From Wohlfahrtiimonas larvae_A (GTDB lineage: Bacteria; Pseudomonadota; Gammaproteobacteria; Cardiobacteriales; Wohlfahrtiimonadaceae), in contig JBEBSR010000006.1 in NCBI GenBank assembly GCA_040394195.1, positions 3,039 through 67,038 of the forward strand: DNA of 64,000 nt, given 5' to 3'. A model generated the notes under the pieces. That model was not told the origin of the DNA and made no database searches. It saw only the letters and a list, made by a program, of their open reading frames with translations. The translations under genes were made by a program, and so were the position numbers. The stretch's first letter is position 1, and every line of letters begins with the position of its first letter. Below are positions 51,902 to 61,232 of the stretch, piece after piece.

Positions 51902-53332
51902 ATGTTTGATGTGCCTAAAAATATACACTTTTCAACTGATGATATTATGGATAACGATGTCTCAAATATTATCAGAGATGACTTAAACCGCAAACATCTC
52001 GCCCAAAAATTTTATCGAGATTTATGTAATGATGCTTTTCTCTCTCCACATCTATTAGATGGCGACTGGGGAATAGGTAAAACGGAATTCTGTCATAAAT
52101 TTTTTAATTTTATTATTAAAAATAATAATAGTATTCCTAATAAAATACTGATACCAGTTTATATTAATGCCTTCAATGCAGAAAGAATCAATAATCCATT
52201 TCTGGTTTTAATGGCAGCCCTACAAGGTAATATTGCAGAAGCATTGCAGATAGAACAATTACATAAAACTAAATTAGATCAACTATTAGAAAAAACTAAT
52301 TACATTCTACATAAGGAACTCAATTGGCAGAAATTACTAAAAACCTTTGCAAAAGAAAATATACCACTTGATGAATTAAACTTACTTTCAAAAACGCTGT
52401 TCCAAATATCCTTTAAAAATACCTCAATAGAATTATATAAACAGTTATCAGAAGCAGAAAAAAAAGATATTTTAGAGCGGTCTTTAGACGATATATTCAC
52501 ATTAGACTCAGATTACAACGAATTTAAAAAGATATTAGAAGAGTTTGCTACCTCTGACACTCCTATTGTCTTTATTGTAGATGAATTAGATAGATGCCAA
52601 CCAGATTTTGCGATTCAAATAATTGAAAAAGCTAAATACTTGTTTAATGTTAAAAATGTAAATTTTATTTTTTCATGTGATGCTAGTCAACTATTAGCAA
52701 CCATTAATCATACGTATGGTTATAATTTAAATGCAGAAAATTACCTAGAGAAATTCTTTGAAAGCAAATGCTATCTAACTCTAGAAAGAAATTCTATCAT
52801 TAAAAATCAAGTAATCATCACTCTTAAAGAGAAAATTACCAAATCATACCCGAGTATGCAAGGAGAAATAAATGGATTATTCAATGTATTAGAAGAGTTA
52901 GCACCTTTGTATTCAATTAGGCGAATTGAAAAAATTATACAATTTATATTATCCCGTGGAGATATCTATATAGAGACCTTATATAAATTACTACCAGAAA
53001 TGTTAGAAGATAATCATGGAGATCATGTTTTTGCCTTAAAATGGTATGTATTATTAGTCTATACAGAAATTTATTTATATCACTCAGCATTTGCTATTTC
53101 TATAATTTCAGGTAGTTTAAGCGATGAAGACTTTGAAAATTCTATATCTAAAACTCTATTTCCTAAAATAATAAACAAACACCAATCATTAGTTATTAAT
53201 AAAACAATCAAGGAGTGTATTCAAATTTCTAATACTAAATTTCCTTATTCCCAAAAAAATGCTGAGAAAGTTCTCAGTTTCTTTAATAGTTTTGATATAA
53301 ATCCTGTAGCACCTAAAAATCTTCCTCAATAA
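51902..53332 (+). CDS. KAP-family P-loop NTPase
   Basis: A 476-residue protein. Walker A is GDWGIGKTEF at residues 54-63 and Walker B PIVFIVDELDRCQPD at 221-235, followed by FSCDASQL; this order and the DELDR motif are typical of KAP NTPases. A large helical insert separates the two motifs, as usual in the family. A hydrophobic segment near residues 380-400 might touch the membrane. Some KAP NTPases act in plasmid or phage exclusion. The DNA is much more AT-rich, with many ATA codons, than bioA next door, which points to transfer. Confidence 0.82.
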   Translation: MFDVPKNIHFSTDDIMDNDVSNIIRDDLNRKHLAQKFYRDLCNDAFLSPHLLDGDWGIGKTEFCHKFFNFIIKNNNSIPNKILIPVYINAFNAERINNPFLVLMAALQGNIAEALQIEQLHKTKLDQLLEKTNYILHKELNWQKLLKTFAKENIPLDELNLLSKTLFQISFKNTSIELYKQLSEAEKKDILERSLDDIFTLDSDYNEFKKILEEFATSDTPIVFIVDELDRCQPDFAIQIIEKAKYLFNVKNVNFIFSCDASQLLATINHTYGYNLNAENYLEKFFESKCYLTLERNSIIKNQVIITLKEKITKSYPSMQGEINGLFNVLEELAPLYSIRRIEKIIQFILSRGDIYIETLYKLLPEMLEDNHGDHVFALKWYVLLVYTEIYLYHSAFAISIISGSLSDEDFENSISKTLFPKIINKHQSLVINKTIKECIQISNTKFPYSQKNAEKVLSFFNSFDINPVAPKNLPQ

Positions 53333-53338
53333 AATACC

Positions 53339-53373
53339 GAGCCTTCTCCAAACTTCTTTAATTGAGAAGGCTT
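53339..53373. terminator. Hairpin between the KAP gene and bioA
   Basis: AGCCTTCTC and GAGAAGGCT form a perfect 9-bp stem with a 15-nt loop, between converging genes. T-runs are weak, so terminator strength is uncertain. Confidence 0.55.
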
Positions 53374-53377
53374 CAAA

Positions 53378-54733
53378 TCAAACATTCTTCAACCCATAAT
53401 CAATCGCATCGCTCGCAATGTTCACCATCCATTCGATGTCTTTTTCAGTCACAATATATGGCGTATTGAAGTACACGATTCCACCTAATGGGCGAATCAA
53501 TAAGCCTTGTTTTGTCGCGTAATCAAACATCTTCAATCCCAAGCGTTTATCCCAAGAGAATGATTCTTTGGTTGCTTTGTCTTTCACAACTTCAATCGCC
53601 GTGATCATGCCTTGTTGGCGAACTTCTGCAACATTTGGATGATCTTTTAGTGGATTCGTATGTTTCGCAAACGCTTGAATGAGTTTCTGATTATTCTCGA
53701 TTACATTATCTTCTCTAAAAATCGATAATGTTGCTAATGCAGCACTACAAGCCAACGCATTGCCTGTATAACTATGTGAATGTAAGAACACAGATTCAGG
53801 ATGATATTCACGATAAAAAGCATCGTAGACTTTCTTGCTCGTCATACAAACTGACATTGGCAGATATCCACCTGTTAAAGCTTTCGATAAACACAAGAAA
53901 TCTGGCACCATATTCGCTTGTTCATGGGCAAACATCGTGCCTGTACGACCAAATCCCACAGCAATTTCATCCAATATAATGTGCACATTGTATTGATCAC
54001 ACAATACACGCAACTTCGTTAAATACAATGGTGAATGCATACGCATGCCACCTGCACATTGCACCAATGGCTCAATGATCACTGCTGCAATTTCATTGTG
54101 ATGCTTGAGGATTAACTCTTCCATTTCCACAAACATTTTTAATGTATAAGCTTCAACCGTTTCATCTTCCGCTTTGTAATACAAATCAGGCGCTGTGACT
54201 TTAAATGTATCAAACAGCATAGATTTATAACTTTGCGTGTATAAAGGTGCATCGCCAACAGACATCGCACCCACAGTTTCACCATGATAACTATTGGTAA
54301 ATGTCACAAATTTATTTTTGGTTAGTTCACCAACATTACGCCAATAATGCATGCTCATTTTGAGCGCAGATTCAATACTCGATGAGCCATTATCCGCATA
54401 GAAACAGTAATCTAGCCCTTCGCCTGTGATGCGCACCAACTCTTCTGATAATTCGATCATTGGCTCATGCGTAAAGCCTGCCATAATCACATGCTCTAAT
54501 TGATCCAATTGATCTTTCACAGCTTGATTAATTCGAGGATTCGCATGCCCAAATACATTCACCCACCAAGAACTAATGCCATCTAAATATTTATTGCCAT
54601 CAAAATCATAGAGCCATAAACCTTCGCCACGTTTGATTGGAATTAATGGATAAGTTTCGTGATCTTTCATTTGCGTGCAAGGATGCCAAACAACGGATAA
54701 ATCACGTTGCATCCACTTTTGATTTTCAGTCAT
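53378..54733 (-). CDS. bioA: Adenosylmethionine-8-amino-7-oxononanoate aminotransferase
   Basis: A 451-residue PLP aminotransferase making 7,8-diaminopelargonate in biotin synthesis, with SAM as amino donor. It has VWHPCTQMKDHE, DGISSWWVNVFGHANP, YADNGSSSIESALKM, AVGFGRTGTMFA and the PLP lysine in LSKALTGGYLPMS. Slightly longer than E. coli BioA (429). It lies 9 bp after bioD; bioB, bioF and bioC are elsewhere. Confidence 0.94.
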   Translation of the reverse strand: MTENQKWMQRDLSVVWHPCTQMKDHETYPLIPIKRGEGLWLYDFDGNKYLDGISSWWVNVFGHANPRINQAVKDQLDQLEHVIMAGFTHEPMIELSEELVRITGEGLDYCFYADNGSSSIESALKMSMHYWRNVGELTKNKFVTFTNSYHGETVGAMSVGDAPLYTQSYKSMLFDTFKVTAPDLYYKAEDETVEAYTLKMFVEMEELILKHHNEIAAVIIEPLVQCAGGMRMHSPLYLTKLRVLCDQYNVHIILDEIAVGFGRTGTMFAHEQANMVPDFLCLSKALTGGYLPMSVCMTSKKVYDAFYREYHPESVFLHSHSYTGNALACSAALATLSIFREDNVIENNQKLIQAFAKHTNPLKDHPNVAEVRQQGMITAIEVVKDKATKESFSWDKRLGLKMFDYATKQGLLIRPLGGIVYFNTPYIVTEKDIEWMVNIASDAIDYGLKNV

Positions 54734-54742
54734 GGTTTTCTC

Positions 54743-55423
54743 TTATTTCAATGATGGTAAGGATAAATAATCAGCTGCAGAAGCATCATCAGCTAAAAAT
54801 GGGATAACGCCCAAGCAAGGTGCTTGCATATGAGCTTTTAGATATTCGATGTTTTCAGCTTGATACGGCATATTGGGATCTACGCAATTGGCAACCCAAC
54901 CTGCTAATCGTAAGCCAGAACTTTTGATAGCTTCCTGTGTTAATAGCGCATGATTGATTGCACCCAATTTCACGCCCACAACCAAAATCACAGGCAATTC
55001 TACTAGTTTTACCCAATCTGAATAACATTCAGTTTGATTGAGTGGCGTGTGCCAACCGCCAGCACCTTCGATCAATATAAATTCAGCCGTTTGTGATAAT
55101 GCAGGCTTTAATGCTTCATTGATGGACTTTACAGTTAATTCAACGTTCTCTTGCTCAGCCACAATGTGCGGTGCAATCGCAGGCGCGAAGCAAAAAGGAT
55201 TGATCACATCATAATCGCAAACATATGTGGAAGCCTTTTGGTGCGCTAAAGCATCTTCATTTCTAAGCTCATCTTTTGTCATCTCGCTGCCACTTGCCAC
55301 AGGTTTAATCCCCAAAGAAAGTAAGCCCAATTGCCCTGCTTTCTCTAATAAACCAACTGTGATTCTTGTTTTACCAATTTCTGTATCTGTACCTGTCACA
55401 AAAAAGCGCTGCATCGTTGCCAT
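54743..55423 (-). CDS. bioD: Dethiobiotin synthetase
   Basis: A 226-residue P-loop carboxylase: FFVTGTDTEIGKTRIT is Walker A, IKPVASGSE the substrate lysine region, and LIEGAGGWHTPL the active-site loop. It closes the ureido ring of dethiobiotin with CO2 and ATP, acting right after BioA. AAGG lies 9 nt before the chosen ATG. Confidence 0.92.
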   Translation of the reverse strand: MATMQRFFVTGTDTEIGKTRITVGLLEKAGQLGLLSLGIKPVASGSEMTKDELRNEDALAHQKASTYVCDYDVINPFCFAPAIAPHIVAEQENVELTVKSINEALKPALSQTAEFILIEGAGGWHTPLNQTECYSDWVKLVELPVILVVGVKLGAINHALLTQEAIKSSGLRLAGWVANCVDPNMPYQAENIEYLKAHMQAPCLGVIPFLADDASAADYLSLPSLK

Positions 55424-55529
55424 TTCATTCTGCCTTAATTAAAAACAGATAAAATTGTAACGTGACAGCGTCTTATGTCAATTAATTAAAATTAAATATA
55501 GCTTACATGATGATATTTATTGATTAAAT

Positions 55530-55913
55530 TCAAATAGATGTTTCATGCAAATAAATCCACTGCCAAGCATTATTTTCTACAATTACACAGGCCGTGGATA
55601 ATCTGCTTATGATCACACCATTTTCATTATGGATTTCCTTGTATTGCAACCAAACCGCAGAATCTTGATGATTAATCATTTGGATATCCTTAATCGTAAT
55701 TTTTAAACCTGTTCTTGTGCCTTGCTTATTCGTAAATAATTGCTGAACAGCCTGAAGATTAACTTTGTGTCCTGTCAATGTAATCATCTGAAAATCAGGA
55801 TGAAATGCGTTGAATAACTGAGTTAATTCTTCAGGATGATTCTGCGTGAATACAGTTTCAATATATTCATGAATATCAATCACACTTTTTTCTGCAATTT
55901 GAATATTGGACAT
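55530..55913 (-). CDS. SnoaL/NTF2-like protein
   Basis: A 127-residue single-domain protein: an N-terminal helix (IDIHEYIETVFTQNHPEELTQLF), FHPDFQMITLTG, and the strands VWLQYKEIHNENG, STACVIVENNAWQWIYLHET, matching the cone-shaped NTF2 fold (DUF4440/SnoaL-like). Ligand and activity are unknown. It lies 71 bp downstream of the MFS exporter gene on the same strand, with a perfect 12-bp hairpin in the gap. Confidence 0.65.
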   Translation of the reverse strand: MSNIQIAEKSVIDIHEYIETVFTQNHPEELTQLFNAFHPDFQMITLTGHKVNLQAVQQLFTNKQGTRTGLKITIKDIQMINHQDSAVWLQYKEIHNENGVIISRLSTACVIVENNAWQWIYLHETSI

Positions 55914-55945
55914 AGTTTTTCCTTATTTTTAGATAACCATAAGAT

Positions 55946-55973
55946 TAATATCTCGCCACAAGGCGAGATATTA
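55946..55973. repeat. Perfect 12-bp inverted repeat between the MFS and SnoaL-like genes
   Basis: TAATATCTCGCC-ACAA-GGCGAGATATTA, no mismatches. The minus-strand side lacks a strong T-run, so it may be a weak terminator, an RNA-stabilising or processing hairpin, or an operator for the downstream gene. Confidence 0.75.
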
Positions 55974-55984
55974 GAGAAATAATT

Positions 55985-57322
55985 TTAAGATGGTAATTTA
56001 CGAACCATGAATAACGTCAAAATCCCGATCATGGCTGCACTTAAAAAGGTTGTTGTATAAGCTAATTCAATCGGTACAAACAATTGCCACAGCGAAAACA
56101 TCAAAGTTAATACTGATAAGCCAATGCAGAATGTCACTTGGCGATTAATGTTCCATAGCACACTGCCTTTGAGTAATTCATCATCTTTAAAATCTAAAAG
56201 CGCTGTCGTTTGTGCAGCATTGGCACTTAATCCACCGCCAATCCCCATCAGTAAATATGCAGGAATTAAAATGATTAATGTGTGTAACTCATTCACTGCA
56301 TACAATGTGCCAATCCCTAAACTGTGAATAATTAACCCAATGGATAAGAGTTTTTTAGCGCCTATTTGGTTATAGAATCGCCCACTGAACAGCATTGCAA
56401 CAAATGCGCCCATTGCATATAAAAGCATCATCTGCCCTGTTTGGGTTGCTGAAAATTTCAAAACATTTTGCAGATAAAAAATTGCTAAAAAATTTACACC
56501 TGTAAAAACGCCTGGTACCGCATAATAAACGGCAACAGATACATTCAATCGCCGATTGCGCAATAGAGATAAATCCACCAAAGCATTTGCACTATTTTTG
56601 CTGTAGCGGTAATAGATCACGAATAAAGCTACCCCAATGAATAATGCCAAATGCGCTAATGCTGAAAAATTTTGTAAGCCATATTGTGTCAATACAGTTA
56701 AAACTAATAACAAACTGAATGAGATTAATCCCAAACCAATCCAGTCAGGTTTAATGATATTTTTAGTGACAGAATCCTTCACCCAAAACCATGCTAATGA
56801 CGCAGTGATAATGGCTAATGGCACATTCACCCAGAAAACCCAATGCCATGACCAAACATCCACAATCATTCCACCCAAGCTTGGTGAAAATGCAGGCGCA
56901 ATCAACGCAATTGCCATAATCATGGTGGATATTTTACTTCGTTCTTCTAATGGAAAAACTTGAAAAACTAAGGCTTGCCCGAGTGGAATCATCAATCCAC
57001 CACCAATGCCCTGAATAAACCTTGCCATCATCAATGTGTAAACATCATTGCTCATCCCACAAGCAAAGCTCGCCAATGCAAAAATCAACATGGATAACGT
57101 TAATAATTTACGCTCACCAATCATATTCGCAAACCAATGGCTAAGTGGCATGATCAGTGTTAAACCCAAGATATATGCATGGCTGATCCATGTTATTTCA
57201 TTGGTGGATAACTGCATCTGTGTAGAAATGGCAGGTAAAGCCATCACAGACATAAAAATATTCAGGCAATCTAAGAAAAATCCCAATAAAAAGACGATTG
57301 CCAATTGATAACGGTATGACAT
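55985..57322 (-). CDS. MFS drug:proton antiporter (DHA2-like)
   Basis: A 445-residue transporter with about twelve to fourteen spans, starting at the ATG 57320-57322; the open frame further upstream is not membrane-like and crosses the regulator's promoter. ISHAYILGLTLIMPL, ARFIQGIGGGLMIPLGQAL and FWVNVPLAIITA are DHA family motifs. It is probably a multidrug exporter. The divergent LysR gene and the operator between them suggest induction by an unknown effector. Confidence 0.85.
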   Translation of the reverse strand: MSYRYQLAIVFLLGFFLDCLNIFMSVMALPAISTQMQLSTNEITWISHAYILGLTLIMPLSHWFANMIGERKLLTLSMLIFALASFACGMSNDVYTLMMARFIQGIGGGLMIPLGQALVFQVFPLEERSKISTMIMAIALIAPAFSPSLGGMIVDVWSWHWVFWVNVPLAIITASLAWFWVKDSVTKNIIKPDWIGLGLISFSLLLVLTVLTQYGLQNFSALAHLALFIGVALFVIYYRYSKNSANALVDLSLLRNRRLNVSVAVYYAVPGVFTGVNFLAIFYLQNVLKFSATQTGQMMLLYAMGAFVAMLFSGRFYNQIGAKKLLSIGLIIHSLGIGTLYAVNELHTLIILIPAYLLMGIGGGLSANAAQTTALLDFKDDELLKGSVLWNINRQVTFCIGLSVLTLMFSLWQLFVPIELAYTTTFLSAAMIGILTLFMVRKLPS

Positions 57323-57397
57323 CACAACGCTCAAATCATAAAAAGAAGCAATCTTAAAAGGCAATGCTTGTGCTGTCGATGCAATGAAACTAAACTC

Positions 57398-57420
57398 ATT
57401 GTTAAACAGAGTTAAACAAT
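57398..57420. promoter_or_regulatory. LysR-type operator (T-N11-A box)
   Basis: ATTGTT-N11-AACAAT, exactly symmetrical arms in the 112-bp gap between the divergent MFS and LysR genes, 15 bp before the LysR start. It also contains a GTTAAAC direct repeat with 10-bp period. Confidence 0.7.
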
Positions 57421-57434
57421 TAAAGAAATATTCT

Positions 57435-58322
57435 ATGGAATTTAAACAAATTAAGACATTTTTGCAGGTTGCCGAATTAGGCTCTTTCACACGAGCAGCT
57501 GAGCATTTGAATCTCAGCCGAGCAATGGTAAGCATTCAAATCAAGCAATTGGAAGAGAATTTGGGTGTAACTTTGTTCCATAGAAATACTCGTCAAATTG
57601 AGCTCACGGATTCAGGTAAATCTTTCTATCAAGATTGCCAAGCCATTCAGCAAAGTTATCAACAAGCTGTGGAAAAGATTCAGCACAATGATGCTCAATT
57701 AAATGGTACGTTGCGCATTGGTTCCACTTATGAATTTGGCATGCAGTTCATCGCACCGATCCTCACTCAATTCTGCCAAAAGCATTCTAATCTACACATT
57801 AATTATGATGTGAACTCTTCTATTAATGATCTCATTGCAGACCAATTGGATATTGTTATTCGTTTAGGTAATTTGCCTGATAGTTCACTCAAAAGCCGAA
57901 AAATCGGGCAATTTCAAATTATATTGGTTGCTTCACCTAATTTCTTAGAAAAACACCCTGTGAATCAATTGGATGACTTATTGAATGTGCCTTGGATCAC
58001 ACAAACGCAATGGCAAAATCATCATTTCACATTAACAAACCATACAACTCAGCAAGGTTTTCATTTCGTGCCACCACAAGGCAAACACCAAACCAATGCA
58101 GGTGGATTAACGCATTTAATGGCTGTCGATGGTTTAGGTTTAACTATTTGCCCTTTATGGTTGGTTGAAGAGGATCTCAACCAAGGGAAATTAATCCGTG
58201 TTTTGCCAGATTATTCATTGCCAATGCAGGATATTCACGCTTTATATTTACACCAAAAGCACTTACCTAACAAAACACGATTATTCATAGATTATTTGAA
58301 ACAGCACTATTTTAATTCATAG
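57435..58322 (+). CDS. LysR-family transcriptional regulator
   Basis: A 295-residue regulator: the helix-turn-helix is at residues 1-60 (FKQIKTFLQVAELGSFTRAA, LNLSRAMVSIQIKQLEENLG) and the effector-binding domain covers 90-290. The start ATG 57435 is the normal LysR N-terminus; the frame is open 17 codons upstream over the operator. Divergent from the MFS exporter, which it probably controls through the box at 57398-57420. Confidence 0.9.
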   Translation: MEFKQIKTFLQVAELGSFTRAAEHLNLSRAMVSIQIKQLEENLGVTLFHRNTRQIELTDSGKSFYQDCQAIQQSYQQAVEKIQHNDAQLNGTLRIGSTYEFGMQFIAPILTQFCQKHSNLHINYDVNSSINDLIADQLDIVIRLGNLPDSSLKSRKIGQFQIILVASPNFLEKHPVNQLDDLLNVPWITQTQWQNHHFTLTNHTTQQGFHFVPPQGKHQTNAGGLTHLMAVDGLGLTICPLWLVEEDLNQGKLIRVLPDYSLPMQDIHALYLHQKHLPNKTRLFIDYLKQHYFNS

Positions 58323-58349
58323 ATAATGATCGATATTCTCTCTTATAAA

Positions 58350-58997
58350 TTACTGCTGTTCATAACAACTTTGCCAGAATTTCTGATCCCACAAGCAGCC
58401 CTCTTCATAGTATTCATCCATTTGATTGCGGATAAAATCTAAAGCTTGATCACCATAATGATCGCATACTTCGCGAAGTTTTCTCACTGATTCTGAATGC
58501 TCAATTCCTGCATACATATCAATCCAATCAACATAGAGATTATGCTCTCTTAAATGTTGATCATAGATATAAATACCCAATTGCTGATACACAATAAAGC
58601 ATGGCAACATACCTGCAACTGCTAATTCAATCGGCAATGTTGCAAGCTCTTCATTGAACTCAATGAAGCCTTGGCAAGTTTCTGTGGGTTCAATGTCTGC
58701 TAAATCCCGCTCTAGATAGATATCATGCAAGCCTTGTTCTACTGCCATATTTTCTTCCACAAAATCACGAAAATATTGCTGATATTTTGGCTCAGGAATT
58801 CGCTCAGCCATTGTGTGCAATAGCTTAGTGAATGCTTGCAAATACAATGCATCTTGCTCAATGTAAAACATAAAGCTATCTGCATTCAATTTTCCTGTGA
58901 TCAGCTCTTGAATGAATGGCAATTGCTGAGTTTTTTCATAAATTGACAAATGCTTCTGCCATGCAGCTTCACTCCAACCTTGTTGATTATGCTGCAT
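58350..58997 (-). CDS. tenA: Aminopyrimidine aminohydrolase TenA
   Basis: A 215-residue all-helical protein that salvages thiamine by hydrolysing aminopyrimidine breakdown products. It has LITGKLNADSFMFYIEQDALYL in its first third, the catalytic Cys in AGMLPCFIVYQQLG and the late helix HYGDQALDFI. It lies 5 bp behind the methyltransferase gene, in the pdxR operon rather than with thi genes. I see no TPP riboswitch upstream. Confidence 0.85.
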   Translation of the reverse strand: MQHNQQGWSEAAWQKHLSIYEKTQQLPFIQELITGKLNADSFMFYIEQDALYLQAFTKLLHTMAERIPEPKYQQYFRDFVEENMAVEQGLHDIYLERDLADIEPTETCQGFIEFNEELATLPIELAVAGMLPCFIVYQQLGIYIYDQHLREHNLYVDWIDMYAGIEHSESVRKLREVCDHYGDQALDFIRNQMDEYYEEGCLWDQKFWQSCYEQQ

Positions 58998-59002
58998 GAT
59001 GA

Positions 59003-59707
59003 TTACCTTTTATAAGCGCAAATCGCGACGTAATCGCCTTTATCATAACCTTCTACTGGTTCTTCCACTTTGTCATCTGAATACACAGGATGCGCTACTA
59101 AGGTTTGATAAAATTCGAAATCTATTAAACCAATCTTTTTCATGGTTTCAATCTTTTCGCCCGTTGTACGCCAATTGGCTTGATCCACCAATTCAATTGG
59201 ATAAGGATTGCGAGGATAAACATCTTTCAATAACGGATGATCCCAAGATTTTACAGCTTTTGCTAAGTTATATAAAAGCCCATATCCGCTCTCTTTTGGA
59301 ATATCGATCACAATCAATTTGCCACCAACATTCAAAGCATTGAAGCTGTTTTTCAACGCTTTCTCTAAATCTGTAATGTAACCTGGGCAACCGTTATAAA
59401 TGATCGTGTCATATTTTTTGCCTGCATAATCAAAATCTTCAGATGTAGAAATCATCACATCAATGCCACGCTTTTGTGCAATTTCTGCCATATCTTTAGA
59501 AGGCTCTAAACCTTCATTGATCTCAATGCCATAATCTTTACGCAAGATTGATTCAAACAAACCACTGCCACAACCCACTGAGAAAATATTCTGGCAACCT
59601 TCTAAAGTTTTGGCCACTAATTTCACTTCTGATAACAGCACGTTTTCATTCTCTAAAAACCAACTGTCATATTTTTCTGCATACTGATCAAAACTCTTTT
59701 GACTCAT
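59003..59707 (-). CDS. SAM-dependent methyltransferase
   Basis: A 234-residue class I methyltransferase: YAEKYDSWFLENE at the start and the SAM-binding loop IFSVGCGSGLFESIL, then LEPSKDMAEIA and IIYNGCPGYITDLEKAL. The ATG is preceded by GAGGAAATT, which overlaps the pdxR stop. The substrate is unknown. Its place between pdxR and tenA suggests a link to vitamin B6 or B1 metabolism, but this is inference. Confidence 0.78.
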   Translation of the reverse strand: MSQKSFDQYAEKYDSWFLENENVLLSEVKLVAKTLEGCQNIFSVGCGSGLFESILRKDYGIEINEGLEPSKDMAEIAQKRGIDVMISTSEDFDYAGKKYDTIIYNGCPGYITDLEKALKNSFNALNVGGKLIVIDIPKESGYGLLYNLAKAVKSWDHPLLKDVYPRNPYPIELVDQANWRTTGEKIETMKKIGLIDFEFYQTLVAHPVYSDDKVEEPVEGYDKGDYVAICAYKR

Positions 59708-59714
59708 AATTTCC

Positions 59715-61079
59715 TCAAGATTCATTGGTAAAATGTGTGAAGCTCAACCTTGCGCTATTTTGGAGTTTTTTATCACCAAAATATTCACTTGATAATGCTA
59801 AAATATTCATAGAAGCCAACGAATCAATGATATTTTTCGTGGCATTTTTGTGGGTTAAATATAGATGAAATCCACCCAATGGCAGATTAAATTGATAATC
59901 TTTTGGCAAAGTTTCTTTCAGCCATTGCACGCAATTTTGTGCACGCTGATGCAATTCTTTACGTAAATGTTCTTCATGTTCAAATGCATAATGATTCAAA
60001 TAATGCTCAGCCATCACTTGTGGCAAAGCACTCAAACCTGAATCCAATTTTTGGCGAATATTCGCCAAATGATTCACCACAGATTCTGGCGCAATCATCC
60101 AACCAATTCGGATGGATTTTCCAAGATATTTAGATAATGAGCCGATATAAATCGTCTGCCCTTCGATATCCAACTGCTTAATGGGATTCGTATCAATCGT
60201 GGAATAAAAAGACAATTGGCTGTAAGCATCATCTTCTACAATTGGCAGGTTTTTACGTCGGCAGAAATCCATCAAAGCTTTTTTACGGTTCATCGGCATT
60301 ACTGAACCTGTAGGATTTTGAAAATTAGGGTTCACAAATAGCATTTTCAACGAATGCTTGTGCACTAGTTCATCCAAACGCTCAATGGATAATCCATGTT
60401 GATCCACAGGAATACCGTAAATGCGCAATCCCACAGATTGGAAAATCGGCAAGGCATAGAAATAGGATGGCTGCTCAATACCAATCGCATCGCCTGGCTT
60501 TAATAAGCCTAAAGCTATCAGAGAAATTGCCTGCTGAGCACCTGATGTAATCATGATCTGTTCAACAGGTACCGTAAAATTGAATCGTGTTTTCAAATAA
60601 TTTTGCACTGATTCACGCAGCGATAAAACACCCAACTGCGCATTATCTTGCTGTTCCGCCAAAATCAATGATTGCCAATCCCATTCTGGTAATTTGAGTG
60701 ATGGATAGAGATCAATGGGCAAATCACCATTGCGTAGATCATAATTACTTTGTGTAGAAGTAGGCTGAAATGATGGCAATTGCTGATAACTATCCACAAT
60801 ATTATTGCGCCAGTTAAAGGATGGATAGGTTAATAATCCCCACTTTTGAGCATTTACATAAGTGCCCGAGCCTAGCTTTTTAATGATAATATTACGTTCG
60901 GCCAATTCATCCAAAGCACGAATCACAGTAGAACGATTTACATTGAGCCAAATACTCAAATCACGTTCTGAAGGCAAACGTTCACCTGGCGATAATCCAC
61001 CTGAAATAATCGCAGCTTCAATGCCTTCAATGATCTGTTGATACAGTGGTTTGCCACTTTGCTTTTGAATGTTAAACAT
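59715..61079 (-). CDS. pdxR: MocR/PdxR-type transcriptional regulator (GntR HTH plus aminotransferase fold)
   Basis: A 454-residue fusion: a GntR winged helix (residues 1-70, PLYQQIIEGIEAAIISGGLS and LSIWLNVNRSTVIRALDELA) and a class I aminotransferase-like domain that binds PLP (VEDDAYSQL, IYIGSLSKYLGKSIRIGWM with the PLP Lys). Divergent from pdxS, the normal setting of PdxR, which activates PLP synthesis when PLP is short. It heads an operon with a methyltransferase and tenA. The ATG 61077-61079 gives the usual N-terminus. Confidence 0.88.
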   Translation of the reverse strand: MFNIQKQSGKPLYQQIIEGIEAAIISGGLSPGERLPSERDLSIWLNVNRSTVIRALDELAERNIIIKKLGSGTYVNAQKWGLLTYPSFNWRNNIVDSYQQLPSFQPTSTQSNYDLRNGDLPIDLYPSLKLPEWDWQSLILAEQQDNAQLGVLSLRESVQNYLKTRFNFTVPVEQIMITSGAQQAISLIALGLLKPGDAIGIEQPSYFYALPIFQSVGLRIYGIPVDQHGLSIERLDELVHKHSLKMLFVNPNFQNPTGSVMPMNRKKALMDFCRRKNLPIVEDDAYSQLSFYSTIDTNPIKQLDIEGQTIYIGSLSKYLGKSIRIGWMIAPESVVNHLANIRQKLDSGLSALPQVMAEHYLNHYAFEHEEHLRKELHQRAQNCVQWLKETLPKDYQFNLPLGGFHLYLTHKNATKNIIDSLASMNILALSSEYFGDKKLQNSARLSFTHFTNES

Positions 61080-61130
61080 CTCAATCCATTTCCTCAATTC
61101 ACACTAAGCATAGCAGAAGAAATACAATAA

Positions 61131-61166
61131 AAGTGGATGGTATAAAAAGCAACCAATTGGATCTAT
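61131..61166. promoter_or_regulatory. Possible PdxR binding repeats
   Basis: AAGTGGATGGTAT (61131-61143) and AATTGGATCTAT (61155-61166) share TGGAT with a 24-bp period in the pdxR-pdxS gap. Direct repeats of AAAGTGG-type half-sites are known for MocR regulators. The fit here is only partial. Confidence 0.35.
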
Positions 61167-61232
61167 TTCATAGCCATTCCCTTTGTTAGTCTACATGATC
61201 TGTTAATCATCAAAACCAAAGAGGATATTGGA

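Noticed and set aside
57323..57535. A 71-codon N-terminal extension of the MFS exporter.
   Set aside because: It is not membrane-like and would cover the LysR operator and start; the ATG at 57322 gives the normal transporter start.
58980..59725. A TPP riboswitch controlling tenA.
   Set aside because: tenA starts 5 bp after the methyltransferase stop and none of the conserved TPP-box sequence is seen there or before pdxR.
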